Assembly (NCBI GenBank): GCA_025360355.1
Contig: JANYCL010000431.1
Location: forward strand, 1 to 9,261
Origin: Sphingobacteriaceae bacterium
Lineage (GTDB): Bacteria > Bacteroidota > Bacteroidia > B-17B0 > Aurantibacillaceae
Direction: 5' to 3'
Length of the DNA stretch: 9,261 bases
Shown: positions 1 to 6,965 of the stretch, piece by piece
Numbering within the stretch: the first letter of the stretch is position 1
Layout: every line of letters begins with the position of its first letter
Translations under genes and position numbers: made by a program
Notes under the pieces: model-generated
The model's database searches: none
The model's input: the letters and a program-made list of their open reading frames with translations, nothing else
Told to the model about the DNA's origin: nothing

Positions 1-1027
1 TGCTTTTTGGCATCGTGTTGCAGGTTTATCAATGGATGAACCAGGAAATTTATGGATCGGCGGAAGCGACGTTCAAAATTTTTTAACAGTGCGCAAAACA
101 AACGGTACGTTTCAGAACTTTAATTTTTCTTCGGTGTCACCATTTGTTGGAAGAGTTTTTGCTGATAAAAATAATCAGATCTGGATTTTATTTCCAAGAA
201 GTGCCGGTGTTATTGGAACATATAACGGAACAAACTATTCAACGGCTGCAGGTTTGGCAGTGTTTAAGAATAATAATTTTGCAACGCCAAGTCCAAGCAA
301 TTTCAAATTTCTTACATTATCAGATGGTCAAGGAAAACTTCCGGATCCTTATACTTTTGCTATTGCAGAAGATCATGACGGACAAATTTGGGTGGGAACA
401 ACAAAAGGAGTAGCCGTATTTTATAATCCTGAAAATATTTTTAGCGGAGCTAACTACGACGCACAGCAAATTTTAATAACACAAGACGGTCATGTACAAA
501 TATTATTAGAAACAGAAAAAGTAACCGCAATTGTTGTTGATGGCGCGAATAGAAAATGGATCGGTACAGATGCATCCGGACTTTATTGTTTTTCTCCTGA
601 TGGCCAACAGCAAATTTATCATTTCACTTCCGGCAACAGCCCTCTGTTTTCAGATCAAATTATCGACATTGGTTACGACGAAACAACAGGAGATGTTTTT
701 ATTGGCTCTGATCAGGGAATGCAATCTTACCGCACAGAAATTGTAAAGGGAGAAGAAGATTGTAAAACAGTTCACGCCTATCCTAATCCGGTTAAACCGG
801 AATACGCGGGAAATGTTTATGTAAGAGGACTAATGGATCAAACAGTAGTTAAAATAACTGACATTAATAGTAATTTAGTTTGGGAAACAAAATCAACTGG
901 CGGTCAAATTGAATGGAAACTTAAGAACATTCAAGGAAAAAAAGTTGCTCCAGGAATCTACATGGCCTCGTGCGCACTTAGCGACGGAAGCGTATATTGC
1001 ATGACAAAAATTCTGGTACTAAATTAA
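1..1027 (+). CDS. porZ: PorZ-like T9SS protein: propeller repeats plus C-terminal sorting-type domain (5' partial)
   Basis: The frame is open to the left window edge (first full codon at base 2, reading AFWHRVAGLSMDEPG), so the N-terminal part is missing and the ATG at 32 is internal. Seen: repeated two-component-regulator-type propeller blades with the G-x-x-W-[IV]-G signature, namely GNLWIGG near base 47, NQIWILF near 175, GQIWVGTTKGVAVF near 380 and RKWIGT near 551. A C-terminal beta-sandwich domain then begins with YPNPV at about 779 and ends APGIYMAS...KILVLN. Known: PorZ of Porphyromonas has beta-propellers followed by such a domain, is surface-located, binds anionic LPS and works with the PorU sortase of the T9SS. 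The tail 'GL-x(5)-VKITDI-x(2)-NLVWE...GG' closely resembles PorZ proteins as I recall them. Inference: this is the last ~340 residues of a PorZ orthologue. The alternative is another T9SS-sorted propeller protein. It is followed by recO after one base. Confidence 0.72.
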   Translation, partial: AFWHRVAGLSMDEPGNLWIGGSDVQNFLTVRKTNGTFQNFNFSSVSPFVGRVFADKNNQIWILFPRSAGVIGTYNGTNYSTAAGLAVFKNNNFATPSPSNFKFLTLSDGQGKLPDPYTFAIAEDHDGQIWVGTTKGVAVFYNPENIFSGANYDAQQILITQDGHVQILLETEKVTAIVVDGANRKWIGTDASGLYCFSPDGQQQIYHFTSGNSPLFSDQIIDIGYDETTGDVFIGSDQGMQSYRTEIVKGEEDCKTVHAYPNPVKPEYAGNVYVRGLMDQTVVKITDINSNLVWETKSTGGQIEWKLKNIQGKKVAPGIYMASCALSDGSVYCMTKILVLN

Positions 1028-1028
1028 A

Positions 1029-1751
1029 ATGCAGGTTACAACCGAAGGCATAATTTTACAAAACATAAAGTACGGTGACAAAAAAGTAATTCTGAAAGTT
1101 TTTACCAAACATCATGGATTAGTTACATTCAATGCATTTGCAAGCAAGTCGCCTAATTCAAAAATTAAATCAGCAAGCATTTTACCTCTGCAACATGTTG
1201 AACTTAATTTTATTTTAAAACCCAATAGAGAAGTTCAGCAACTATCAGAAGCAAATTTACTTTATGTTTATAACGATGTAAGTAGGAATTATAATAAGCT
1301 GGCCGTTTCGCAATTTTTAAATGAAGTTTTTATTAAATGCATAAAAGAACAAAGTCCGAACGAAGAACTTTTTGATTTTATGGCGGCTTCTTATAAGTGG
1401 TTTAACGAATCTTCAGAGGGCTTTAACAACTTTCATATTTGCACTTTATTTGAGCTGAGTAAATATTTAGGTTTTGAACCGCATAATAGTTACAGCAAAG
1501 AAAATTTATATTTTGATGCACGCGAAGGAAAATACACGCCGCTATCAATTAGTTTCCCGTTAGGTTTTGATAAAACACAATCACAACACTTCTTAAAAAT
1601 ATTTGATGCTGATCTTTTAAGTCAGCCGCTTACCCGCGCCGAACGAAATGATCTCTTGGAATGCTTGCTCGCTTATTATAAAGTTCATGTAGCGGGATTT
1701 AATGAATTAAGATCTTACGCGATCTTAAAAGAACTTTTTGATCAAAATTAA
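1029..1751 (+). CDS. recO: DNA repair protein RecO
   Basis: RecO mediates loading of RecA onto SSB-coated single-stranded DNA and strand annealing in the RecFOR pathway; it acts in the cytoplasm. The 240-residue length is normal for the family. Seen: an N-terminal OB-fold start, TTEGIILQNIKYGDKKVI, then VFTKHHGLVTF (residues 4-34), which is the classic RecO opening; a helical middle; and YFDAREGKYT at 161-170, matching the conserved 'DxREG' segment. The three cysteines (near residues 104, 138 and 212) are not arranged as the zinc-binding set present in some RecO proteins, so a zinc site looks absent. The ATG lies one base after the stop of the PorZ-like gene, so the two are probably co-transcribed. 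The stop TAA (1749-1751) overlaps the stop of the convergent gene on the other strand. Confidence 0.93.
   Translation: MQVTTEGIILQNIKYGDKKVILKVFTKHHGLVTFNAFASKSPNSKIKSASILPLQHVELNFILKPNREVQQLSEANLLYVYNDVSRNYNKLAVSQFLNEVFIKCIKEQSPNEELFDFMAASYKWFNESSEGFNNFHICTLFELSKYLGFEPHNSYSKENLYFDAREGKYTPLSISFPLGFDKTQSQHFLKIFDADLLSQPLTRAERNDLLECLLAYYKVHVAGFNELRSYAILKELFDQN
1707..1728. repeat. Inverted repeat at the recO 3' end; possible bidirectional terminator
   Basis: An exact 8-bp inverted repeat (TTAAGATC, 6-base loop TTACGC, GATCTTAA) lies inside the last codons of recO. Six bases later on the plus strand comes CTTTTT (1734-1739), followed by a perfect 12-bp palindrome TTTTGATCAAAA (1736-1747) that ends just before the shared stop codons. 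For the minus-strand operon this repeat sits 20-41 bases past the last stop, a normal place for a terminator. The stem is AT-rich with only two G-C pairs in each arm, and it is coding sequence, so terminator function is only a guess. Confidence 0.3.
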
Positions 1752-3346
1752 TAGTCGCGGTAAAAATTCCAGAAACTCGTTTTGATAGCAAAATAAATAT
1801 AAGGATCTTGTAGTTCAACTCCGCGCGTGTCGCTTTGACTGCGCTGGATATAACCTAATTCCAATCTCAAATTCATTTGCGGAACAACAAAATAAGTTAA
1901 ACGGATATCACTTTGCATGAAAGTACTTTTTATTCCTTGCGTAGTTTTGTGTCCGTATTCATATGGACGAGTTGTGTAAGACAAGAAAATATTTTGTCCA
2001 ACGTTCGATCCAGTACTATCCATTCCTATTATTGCATAAACTCCTTGTGCGCTTAACATAAACCTGCCGTGACGATAAGAAATGATTCCTAAACACTCCT
2101 TAAAATTAGCGCCGAAAGGATGGGCAAGGGGCTGACCGTAATGAGCATAATTTTGCGGAACAGAACCATGCGAATAAGTGTAAGGCCGCACTTCATTATA
2201 CTCTGCTTGAAATGTAAGCCCTTTAATTTTTAATGCATTAATATATTTTAAACCTAATTGCCATCCTTGTTTATTACCCCACCAACCATTGTGCGCGCGA
2301 ATTTCTTTTAAATTAAATTCATCCAACGCAAGTTGTCCGTATAATTTTAATGTAGAAAATAATTTTGCTGATGCATTCAGCCCAATGAACGAATTGTCCG
2401 GCGAGCCAACGGAATATTCCTGTGGCCTGTAAAAAACAACTGGGTTTAAATAATTAGGATCGAATCCCCTTGTGCGATTGGTGTCTGTTCCTTGCCATAC
2501 AACATTTTCAAAAATAGAAACATTTAATTCCTTAATAACATTCCAGCTTAAATAATGCATGGTTGCAAATTTATTCTGAAAATTATTTTTTAAACCATTT
2601 GCATTTGTGATATCCTTCATCCACGTGTACCAAACATTGTATTGTATATTCCAGAGATTAGTATTAATTCTGAAGTAAGGATAATTATTTGCAACATCGG
2701 AAAGTAAAAGAGAGCGGTAACCATCACCAATAAAATGTTTCCCGTTACCAACTTGAAAATTAAAAATTTTGTTTGGCGAATAAGACGCGTATCCGCTAAA
2801 ATTAGAATAACTGTAAGAATTTGTTCCTGACTTATATGCCATCCCTAAACCGGGGATCAACATTTTATCTTTTACAAAACTATCGGTGAAGTATGGATAA
2901 GAAACGTTTCCTGCAAAAGCAGTTCCTTCTAAAGTAAAATCATTATTGATATTTAGTTTTGCATGTAATCCGCCGCTTAATTCGTTTACGTTTTTATTTT
3001 GTAACAGATCAAAGCCGGTTTGCATATCAATAACAGGTAAAAACTGAAAATTATATTGATTGTGTTTTTGCGGACCTTCATTTAATGTTTTACTTAAAAA
3101 ATAATTTTTGATGAGGAAATGTTTGTACCTGACCACAGAATCACTAAAATCTTTTAAAGTAGAAGTTAAATATGGCCTGAAACTACTATGAAAATCGGTA
3201 GTTGGCGATTTAATATTCCATTCATCTATTACTTGCTGCGTTTCCTGATTAATAAAAATGTTTTGGCCCAAAGGATCGTATTGGGAAAATGCTCCTGAAG
3301 AAAACAAAAAAATAAAAACGATTATGAACAGCCCGTTATTCTTCAA
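1748..3346 (-). CDS. Wzi/RemB-like outer-membrane protein (capsule assembly Wzi family), copy 1
   Basis: Predicted outer-membrane beta-barrel of 532 residues. Seen: a signal peptide at 1-21 (KNN, hydrophobic FIIVFIFLF, cleavage likely AFS|QYD); many alternating aromatic/polar strands; and a C-terminal tyrosine (NFYRDY), as barrels usually end in an aromatic residue. Conserved blocks are GKHFIGDGYRSLLLSD (202-217), NPVVFYRP (301-308), LYGQLALDEF (335-344) and FQAEYNEVRPYTY (379-391). Known: these blocks are typical of Bacteroidota proteins annotated as 'capsule assembly Wzi family' or 'gliding motility protein RemB'. Inference: it helps export or anchor the polysaccharide begun by its neighbour. 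The start is TTG (3346-3344): an in-frame TAA lies five codons upstream and no ATG precedes the signal peptide. It overlaps the preceding transferase gene by 11 bp, so translation is probably coupled. It is paralogous to the gene at 4425-5978. Confidence 0.82.
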   Translation of the reverse strand: MKNNGLFIIVFIFLFSSGAFSQYDPLGQNIFINQETQQVIDEWNIKSPTTDFHSSFRPYLTSTLKDFSDSVVRYKHFLIKNYFLSKTLNEGPQKHNQYNFQFLPVIDMQTGFDLLQNKNVNELSGGLHAKLNINNDFTLEGTAFAGNVSYPYFTDSFVKDKMLIPGLGMAYKSGTNSYSYSNFSGYASYSPNKIFNFQVGNGKHFIGDGYRSLLLSDVANNYPYFRINTNLWNIQYNVWYTWMKDITNANGLKNNFQNKFATMHYLSWNVIKELNVSIFENVVWQGTDTNRTRGFDPNYLNPVVFYRPQEYSVGSPDNSFIGLNASAKLFSTLKLYGQLALDEFNLKEIRAHNGWWGNKQGWQLGLKYINALKIKGLTFQAEYNEVRPYTYSHGSVPQNYAHYGQPLAHPFGANFKECLGIISYRHGRFMLSAQGVYAIIGMDSTGSNVGQNIFLSYTTRPYEYGHKTTQGIKSTFMQSDIRLTYFVVPQMNLRLELGYIQRSQSDTRGVELQDPYIYFAIKTSFWNFYRDY

Positions 3347-4424
3347 CTGGCTTGGTCTTTACTTTATGAGTGAGCAATACCCAAAGAATAAATAAGCCGC
3401 TGCAAGCCATAACGGTAAGTAGAGACAGGCTTGTGTTGATGTAATAACTTAATAACGAAACGCCAACGGTAATTATAGTGAAAAAATAAATAATGATAAC
3501 AGTTTTTGTGTGAGAGTATCCGCAATCTATTAAACGGTGATGAAGATGATTTCTATCAGCGGAAAAAGGCGATTGTCCTCTTATTGCACGTATAACAAAA
3601 ACCCGTAGCGTATCCGTTAAAGGATAAATAAGAGCTGCAATTGCAAAAACAGGATTGGATATGTTTACCCAAAACGAATCAAGCCTATCGGCAGGAAATT
3701 CTATAAGCTCAGTACTTAAAACATAAATGAACATGCCGATGATCAGCGAACCGGAATCGCCCATGAATATTTTCGCCGGCGAAAAATTAAAAACTAAAAA
3801 CCCTAAAAGAGACCCGGCTAACGCAAAAGAAAGTGATGCTAAAGTATATTCATTGGCAAAAACAAACCAGGTTCCAAAAAATACAGTTGCTAAAAAACCA
3901 ACACCGGCAGCAAGACCATCAACTCCATCAATCAAATTCATTGCGTTAACAACTACAATGTAAGTAAAGAGTGATAAAAATATACTGGCCCAGTCAGGAA
4001 TTTTTTCAATGCCAAGTACACCGTGTAATCCTGTTATCTGAATATGTCCCATTAAGATTAAAATTAAACCCACTACAACATGTGCAAATAATTTTTTTAC
4101 CGGCGCGGTTCCAATAATATCATCTTTAACGCCAACAAAGAACAATACTAAACTTGTCGCAATTAATATTTGAAACTCTTTTACAGATTCGTAAATCAAA
4201 GAATACTCGTGCAGCTCTTCAATGTTATACCAAAGCGAAAAAGAAAAGAGAGTTGCTGCGTAAATGATAATTCCGCCAATAGTAGGAATGGCGCGTTTAT
4301 GAATTTTGCGTTCTTCCGACGGAAGATCAATTAAATTCTTTAAGATGGCCACTTTAATTAAAGCAGGAGTAGAGTAGAGTACTACAACAAAAGCGGTTAT
4401 GAAAACTAAAATTAAAAGCTCCAT
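3336..4424 (-). CDS. WecA/TagO-type undecaprenyl-phosphate sugar-1-phosphate transferase
   Basis: Polytopic inner-membrane enzyme of 362 residues in the MraY/WecA/TagO family. It moves a HexNAc-1-phosphate from a UDP-sugar to undecaprenyl phosphate, the first membrane step of many surface glycans. Seen: about ten hydrophobic segments; HKRAIPTIGG (42-51); the Mg-binding aspartate pair in GVKDDIIG (98-105); NAMNLIDGVDGLAAG (160-174); FMGDSGS (220-226); and DRNHLHHRLID (290-300). The HxHH form of that last motif is typical of WecA/TagO-like enzymes rather than MraY, so a role in peptidoglycan lipid I synthesis is less likely. The sugar cannot be read from sequence. The ATG (4424-4422) directly abuts the TAG of the upstream Wzi-like gene (TAGATG), and the 3' end overlaps the downstream one by 11 bp. 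This places the enzyme between two paralogous outer-membrane proteins and argues for tight co-expression. Confidence 0.92.
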   Translation of the reverse strand: MELLILVFITAFVVVLYSTPALIKVAILKNLIDLPSEERKIHKRAIPTIGGIIIYAATLFSFSLWYNIEELHEYSLIYESVKEFQILIATSLVLFFVGVKDDIIGTAPVKKLFAHVVVGLILILMGHIQITGLHGVLGIEKIPDWASIFLSLFTYIVVVNAMNLIDGVDGLAAGVGFLATVFFGTWFVFANEYTLASLSFALAGSLLGFLVFNFSPAKIFMGDSGSLIIGMFIYVLSTELIEFPADRLDSFWVNISNPVFAIAALIYPLTDTLRVFVIRAIRGQSPFSADRNHLHHRLIDCGYSHTKTVIIIYFFTIITVGVSLLSYYINTSLSLLTVMACSGLFILWVLLTHKVKTKPVEE

Positions 4425-5978
4425 CTAAAAATCGTAATAAGTATTAAATAAACTTGTTTTAAGTGTTAAATATAGGTAAGCTGTTTTGTTATTGGAAGCA
4501 TTAAATCCAAAATAATCTTGCGTTCTGTATAAAAGTCCAATACTGATATTTGTATTATAAGCCGGATTAACTGTATAACCTAGCTTTAAATTCAGGTATT
4601 GCGTATTATAGAGCGCATAATTTTGATAAGTGTGGTATTGATAATTATAGCGACCGTTAAACGTAAAACGGTGGTATTTGTAATCTACAATTCCAACAAG
4701 CTCTTTGCCATATCCAGGTGTAAAAGCTATATTTTGATTGTAATGAGAATATGATTGATTGGCAGTATCAGTAACAGGACTTGTATAAGAACTTTCGCTC
4801 ACATCATTATATTCAGCCTGCAAAAACAAATTTTTAATTTTGAATGCATCAAAATATTTTATGCCCGCTTGATAACCTACACCATTTCCTATTTTGCGGC
4901 TGTTGCTAAGATCATCTGCCATAAGCTGACCATACAAACTAAGTCGTTTTGTAATTTTTATATTCAGATCGGCGCCAATTAAAATATTGTTTCTGTTATT
5001 TAATCCGTAAGAAGCTAAATTTGTAAAAATAACGGGATTAAAATATTCCCAATCAAAATGCTGAACATTGTTTTTATCGGCTACATGCCAGATCATACCC
5101 TGAAAAAAACCAAGATTTAACCACTTTGTAAAATTTATACTGAGATGTTGAAACGAAGCAGCTTTTTTCTGAAATAATCTTTCTGTGTTTGGAATTATTT
5201 TCTCACTTGCACTTTGCAAATTCATTAACGAAGCATAAATGTTGGTGTATTGTATTCGTCCTTTTAACCAATTCTGCGTTATTCTTACATACGGATAATT
5301 AAAAGAATTGTCGCTCAAAAATAAAGAACGGTAACCATTACCTATCTTTTGTTTGCCATGTCCGGCTTGTATGTTTAAATTTTTACAAACTTGGTACGAA
5401 AAAAATCCCGAGGAAAAAGCATAATCGAAACCTCTTGATTTAAATGTTTTCCAGCGGCCCTGACCGGGAACGATACCGGTTTCCCTTGCGTTTGTTTCAA
5501 TGTAATTAGGGAACACAGATTGATTTTCTGCAAGCATCGTTTCAAAATAAAAATCCTTTCCAATGGCGCCGCTTGCAATAAAACCTCTTGTGTTAGTATA
5601 AAGATTTCTTTTTAATGTGTCTTGGGAATCTCTTCCGAATTCAAAATTAAGGAGTGGATCAACTTTTAAATTGAATTTTTTTTCTTTTGATCTAACGTGA
5701 ATTAAATCGTCGAAAAAAACTTTATCTAAAAAGGGATCATCTGTAATGTATTTAAAAATACGAAATGTATCGGCAATAAATTTGTACTTATCAGAAAAAA
5801 ACGGAATGTAAGGTTTTACAGAGGTGTGAATGGAAGAATCCTGTTCCGATAAATTTCTTTCGGTTAGCAAACCGTATGAATAATCAGTTGGTAAATTGTA
5901 AAATTGAGCTGCAGAAATTAAAAATGTAAAATTAAGAATGAAAAATGATAATTTGAATATTAACGAAGCTGATCTCAA
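4425..5978 (-). CDS. Wzi/RemB-like outer-membrane protein (capsule assembly Wzi family), copy 2
   Basis: Predicted outer-membrane beta-barrel of 517 residues. Seen: an N-terminal signal peptide (LIFKLSFFILNFTFLISAA, cleavage likely near A24|Q25) and a C-terminal phenylalanine (NTYYDF). The family blocks also present in the copy at 1748-3346 recur here: GKQKIGNGYRSLFLSD (208-223) followed by NYPY, NPVIF (314-318), LYGQLMADDL (348-357) and LQAEYNDV (386-393). Outside these blocks the two copies are clearly diverged, so the duplication is not recent. Known: such proteins carry the Wzi-family or RemB annotation in Bacteroidota and are linked to capsule or gliding. The start is called at TTG (5978-5976). 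An ATG nine codons upstream (6005-6003) is in the same frame but is separated by one TAA (5990-5988), so the start is uncertain. It lies 32 bp after fcl and zero bp before the WecA-like gene. Confidence 0.8.
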   Translation of the reverse strand: MRSASLIFKLSFFILNFTFLISAAQFYNLPTDYSYGLLTERNLSEQDSSIHTSVKPYIPFFSDKYKFIADTFRIFKYITDDPFLDKVFFDDLIHVRSKEKKFNLKVDPLLNFEFGRDSQDTLKRNLYTNTRGFIASGAIGKDFYFETMLAENQSVFPNYIETNARETGIVPGQGRWKTFKSRGFDYAFSSGFFSYQVCKNLNIQAGHGKQKIGNGYRSLFLSDNSFNYPYVRITQNWLKGRIQYTNIYASLMNLQSASEKIIPNTERLFQKKAASFQHLSINFTKWLNLGFFQGMIWHVADKNNVQHFDWEYFNPVIFTNLASYGLNNRNNILIGADLNIKITKRLSLYGQLMADDLSNSRKIGNGVGYQAGIKYFDAFKIKNLFLQAEYNDVSESSYTSPVTDTANQSYSHYNQNIAFTPGYGKELVGIVDYKYHRFTFNGRYNYQYHTYQNYALYNTQYLNLKLGYTVNPAYNTNISIGLLYRTQDYFGFNASNNKTAYLYLTLKTSLFNTYYDF

Positions 5979-6010
5979 GTATATTTTTTAATTTTTAATT
6001 TTCATTCCTT

Positions 6011-6952
6011 TTACCAAGCCTTAACACCTTCTTTTTTCTTAAAGTCTTCATACACGGCTTTTATGCCATCTTCTAATTCTATTTTGTGTTTCCAGCCAAG
6101 ACTATGTAAATAATTTACGTCTAGTAATTTTCTTGGTGTGCCATCCGGCTTAGTTAGGTCGTGTTTTATATCTCCGGCGTAAGCAACAATTTTTTTAATT
6201 AAGAGTGCAAGATCTTTTATGGTTAGATCGGTTCCCGTGCCAATATTCACAAATTTTTCGCCGTTGTAATTTTTCATTAAGTAAACGGAGGCATCAGCCA
6301 TATCATCCGAATGTAAAAATTCTCGCATCGGAGTTCCCGTTCCCCATATTTCAACATACGGTAATTTATTTTCTTTTGCATCGTGAAACTTGCGGATAAG
6401 AGCAGGCAACACATGCGAATTGTTTAAATTGTAACTATCATTTGGTCCGTACAAATTAGTTGGCATTACCGAGATGAAATTACATCCATATTGTTTTTTG
6501 TACGACTCACACATTTTTATTCCCGCGATCTTAGCAATTGCGTAAGGCTCGTTAGTTTCTTCTAAAAATCCTGAAAGCAAATAATCTTCCTTTAAAGGTT
6601 GAGGCGCAAGTTTTGGATAAATACACGACGAGCCCAAGAACATTAATTTTTTTACGCTATTCACATAAGAAGAATGGATCACATTATTTTGCATCATTAA
6701 ATTCTCATATATAAAATCGGCGCGGTAAATATTATTGGCCTGTATGCCGCCAACTTTTGCAGCGGCTAAAAAAACATACTCAGGTTTTTCTTTTGCAAAA
6801 AAATCAGTTACTGCTTGTTGATTTCTCAGATCTAATTCGGTTGAGGTGCGCGAAATAATATTAGTAAATCCCTGCTTTTGAAGGTTACGGAATATTGCAG
6901 AACCCACCATTCCGCGGTGGCCGGCAATATATATTTTTGCTGTAAGTTCCAA
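6011..6952 (-). CDS. fcl: GDP-L-fucose synthase (GDP-4-keto-6-deoxymannose epimerase/reductase)
   Basis: Cytoplasmic short-chain dehydrogenase/reductase-fold enzyme of 313 residues. It performs the 3,5-epimerisation and NADPH-dependent reduction of GDP-4-keto-6-deoxymannose to GDP-L-fucose. Seen: NADP-binding GHRGMVG (11-17); AAAKVGGI (63-70); catalytic SSC (108-110); the YxxxK pair Y137/K141 in EPYAIAK; MPTNLYGP (163-170); and H180, at the place of the E. coli epimerase histidine. Its partner gmd lies 13 bp upstream in the same operon and supplies its substrate. The start is TTG (6952-6950). The frame runs back only to a TAA at 6982-6980, and no ATG or GTG lies between that stop and the glycine motif except the methionine inside GMVG, which is too late. 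The name wcaG is also used for this family. Confidence 0.93.
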   Translation of the reverse strand: MELTAKIYIAGHRGMVGSAIFRNLQKQGFTNIISRTSTELDLRNQQAVTDFFAKEKPEYVFLAAAKVGGIQANNIYRADFIYENLMMQNNVIHSSYVNSVKKLMFLGSSCIYPKLAPQPLKEDYLLSGFLEETNEPYAIAKIAGIKMCESYKKQYGCNFISVMPTNLYGPNDSYNLNNSHVLPALIRKFHDAKENKLPYVEIWGTGTPMREFLHSDDMADASVYLMKNYNGEKFVNIGTGTDLTIKDLALLIKKIVAYAGDIKHDLTKPDGTPRKLLDVNYLHSLGWKHKIELEDGIKAVYEDFKKKEGVKAW

Positions 6953-6965
6953 TGTAAATGGGAGG

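Noticed and set aside
144..746. Two short alternative-frame open frames (144-413 and 531-746) inside the PorZ-like gene
   Set aside because: They overlap a continuous reading frame with clear propeller repeats; their low-complexity composition is typical of shadow frames.
3727..3963. Plus-strand open frame of 78 codons antisense to the WecA-like gene
   Set aside because: It lies wholly opposite strongly conserved catalytic segments of that gene; its lysine/proline/threonine-rich composition is what antisense reading of membrane codons gives, and no family is recognisable.
3336..4424. Assignment of the transferase as MraY (peptidoglycan lipid I synthesis)
   Set aside because: The HLHH motif and the polysaccharide gene context fit WecA/TagO-like enzymes; the gene is not in a division and cell-wall cluster.
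4755..4982. Plus-strand open frame of 75 codons antisense to Wzi-like copy 2
   Set aside because: It is fully inside a well-supported gene, with no recognisable motif and no promoter or start context.
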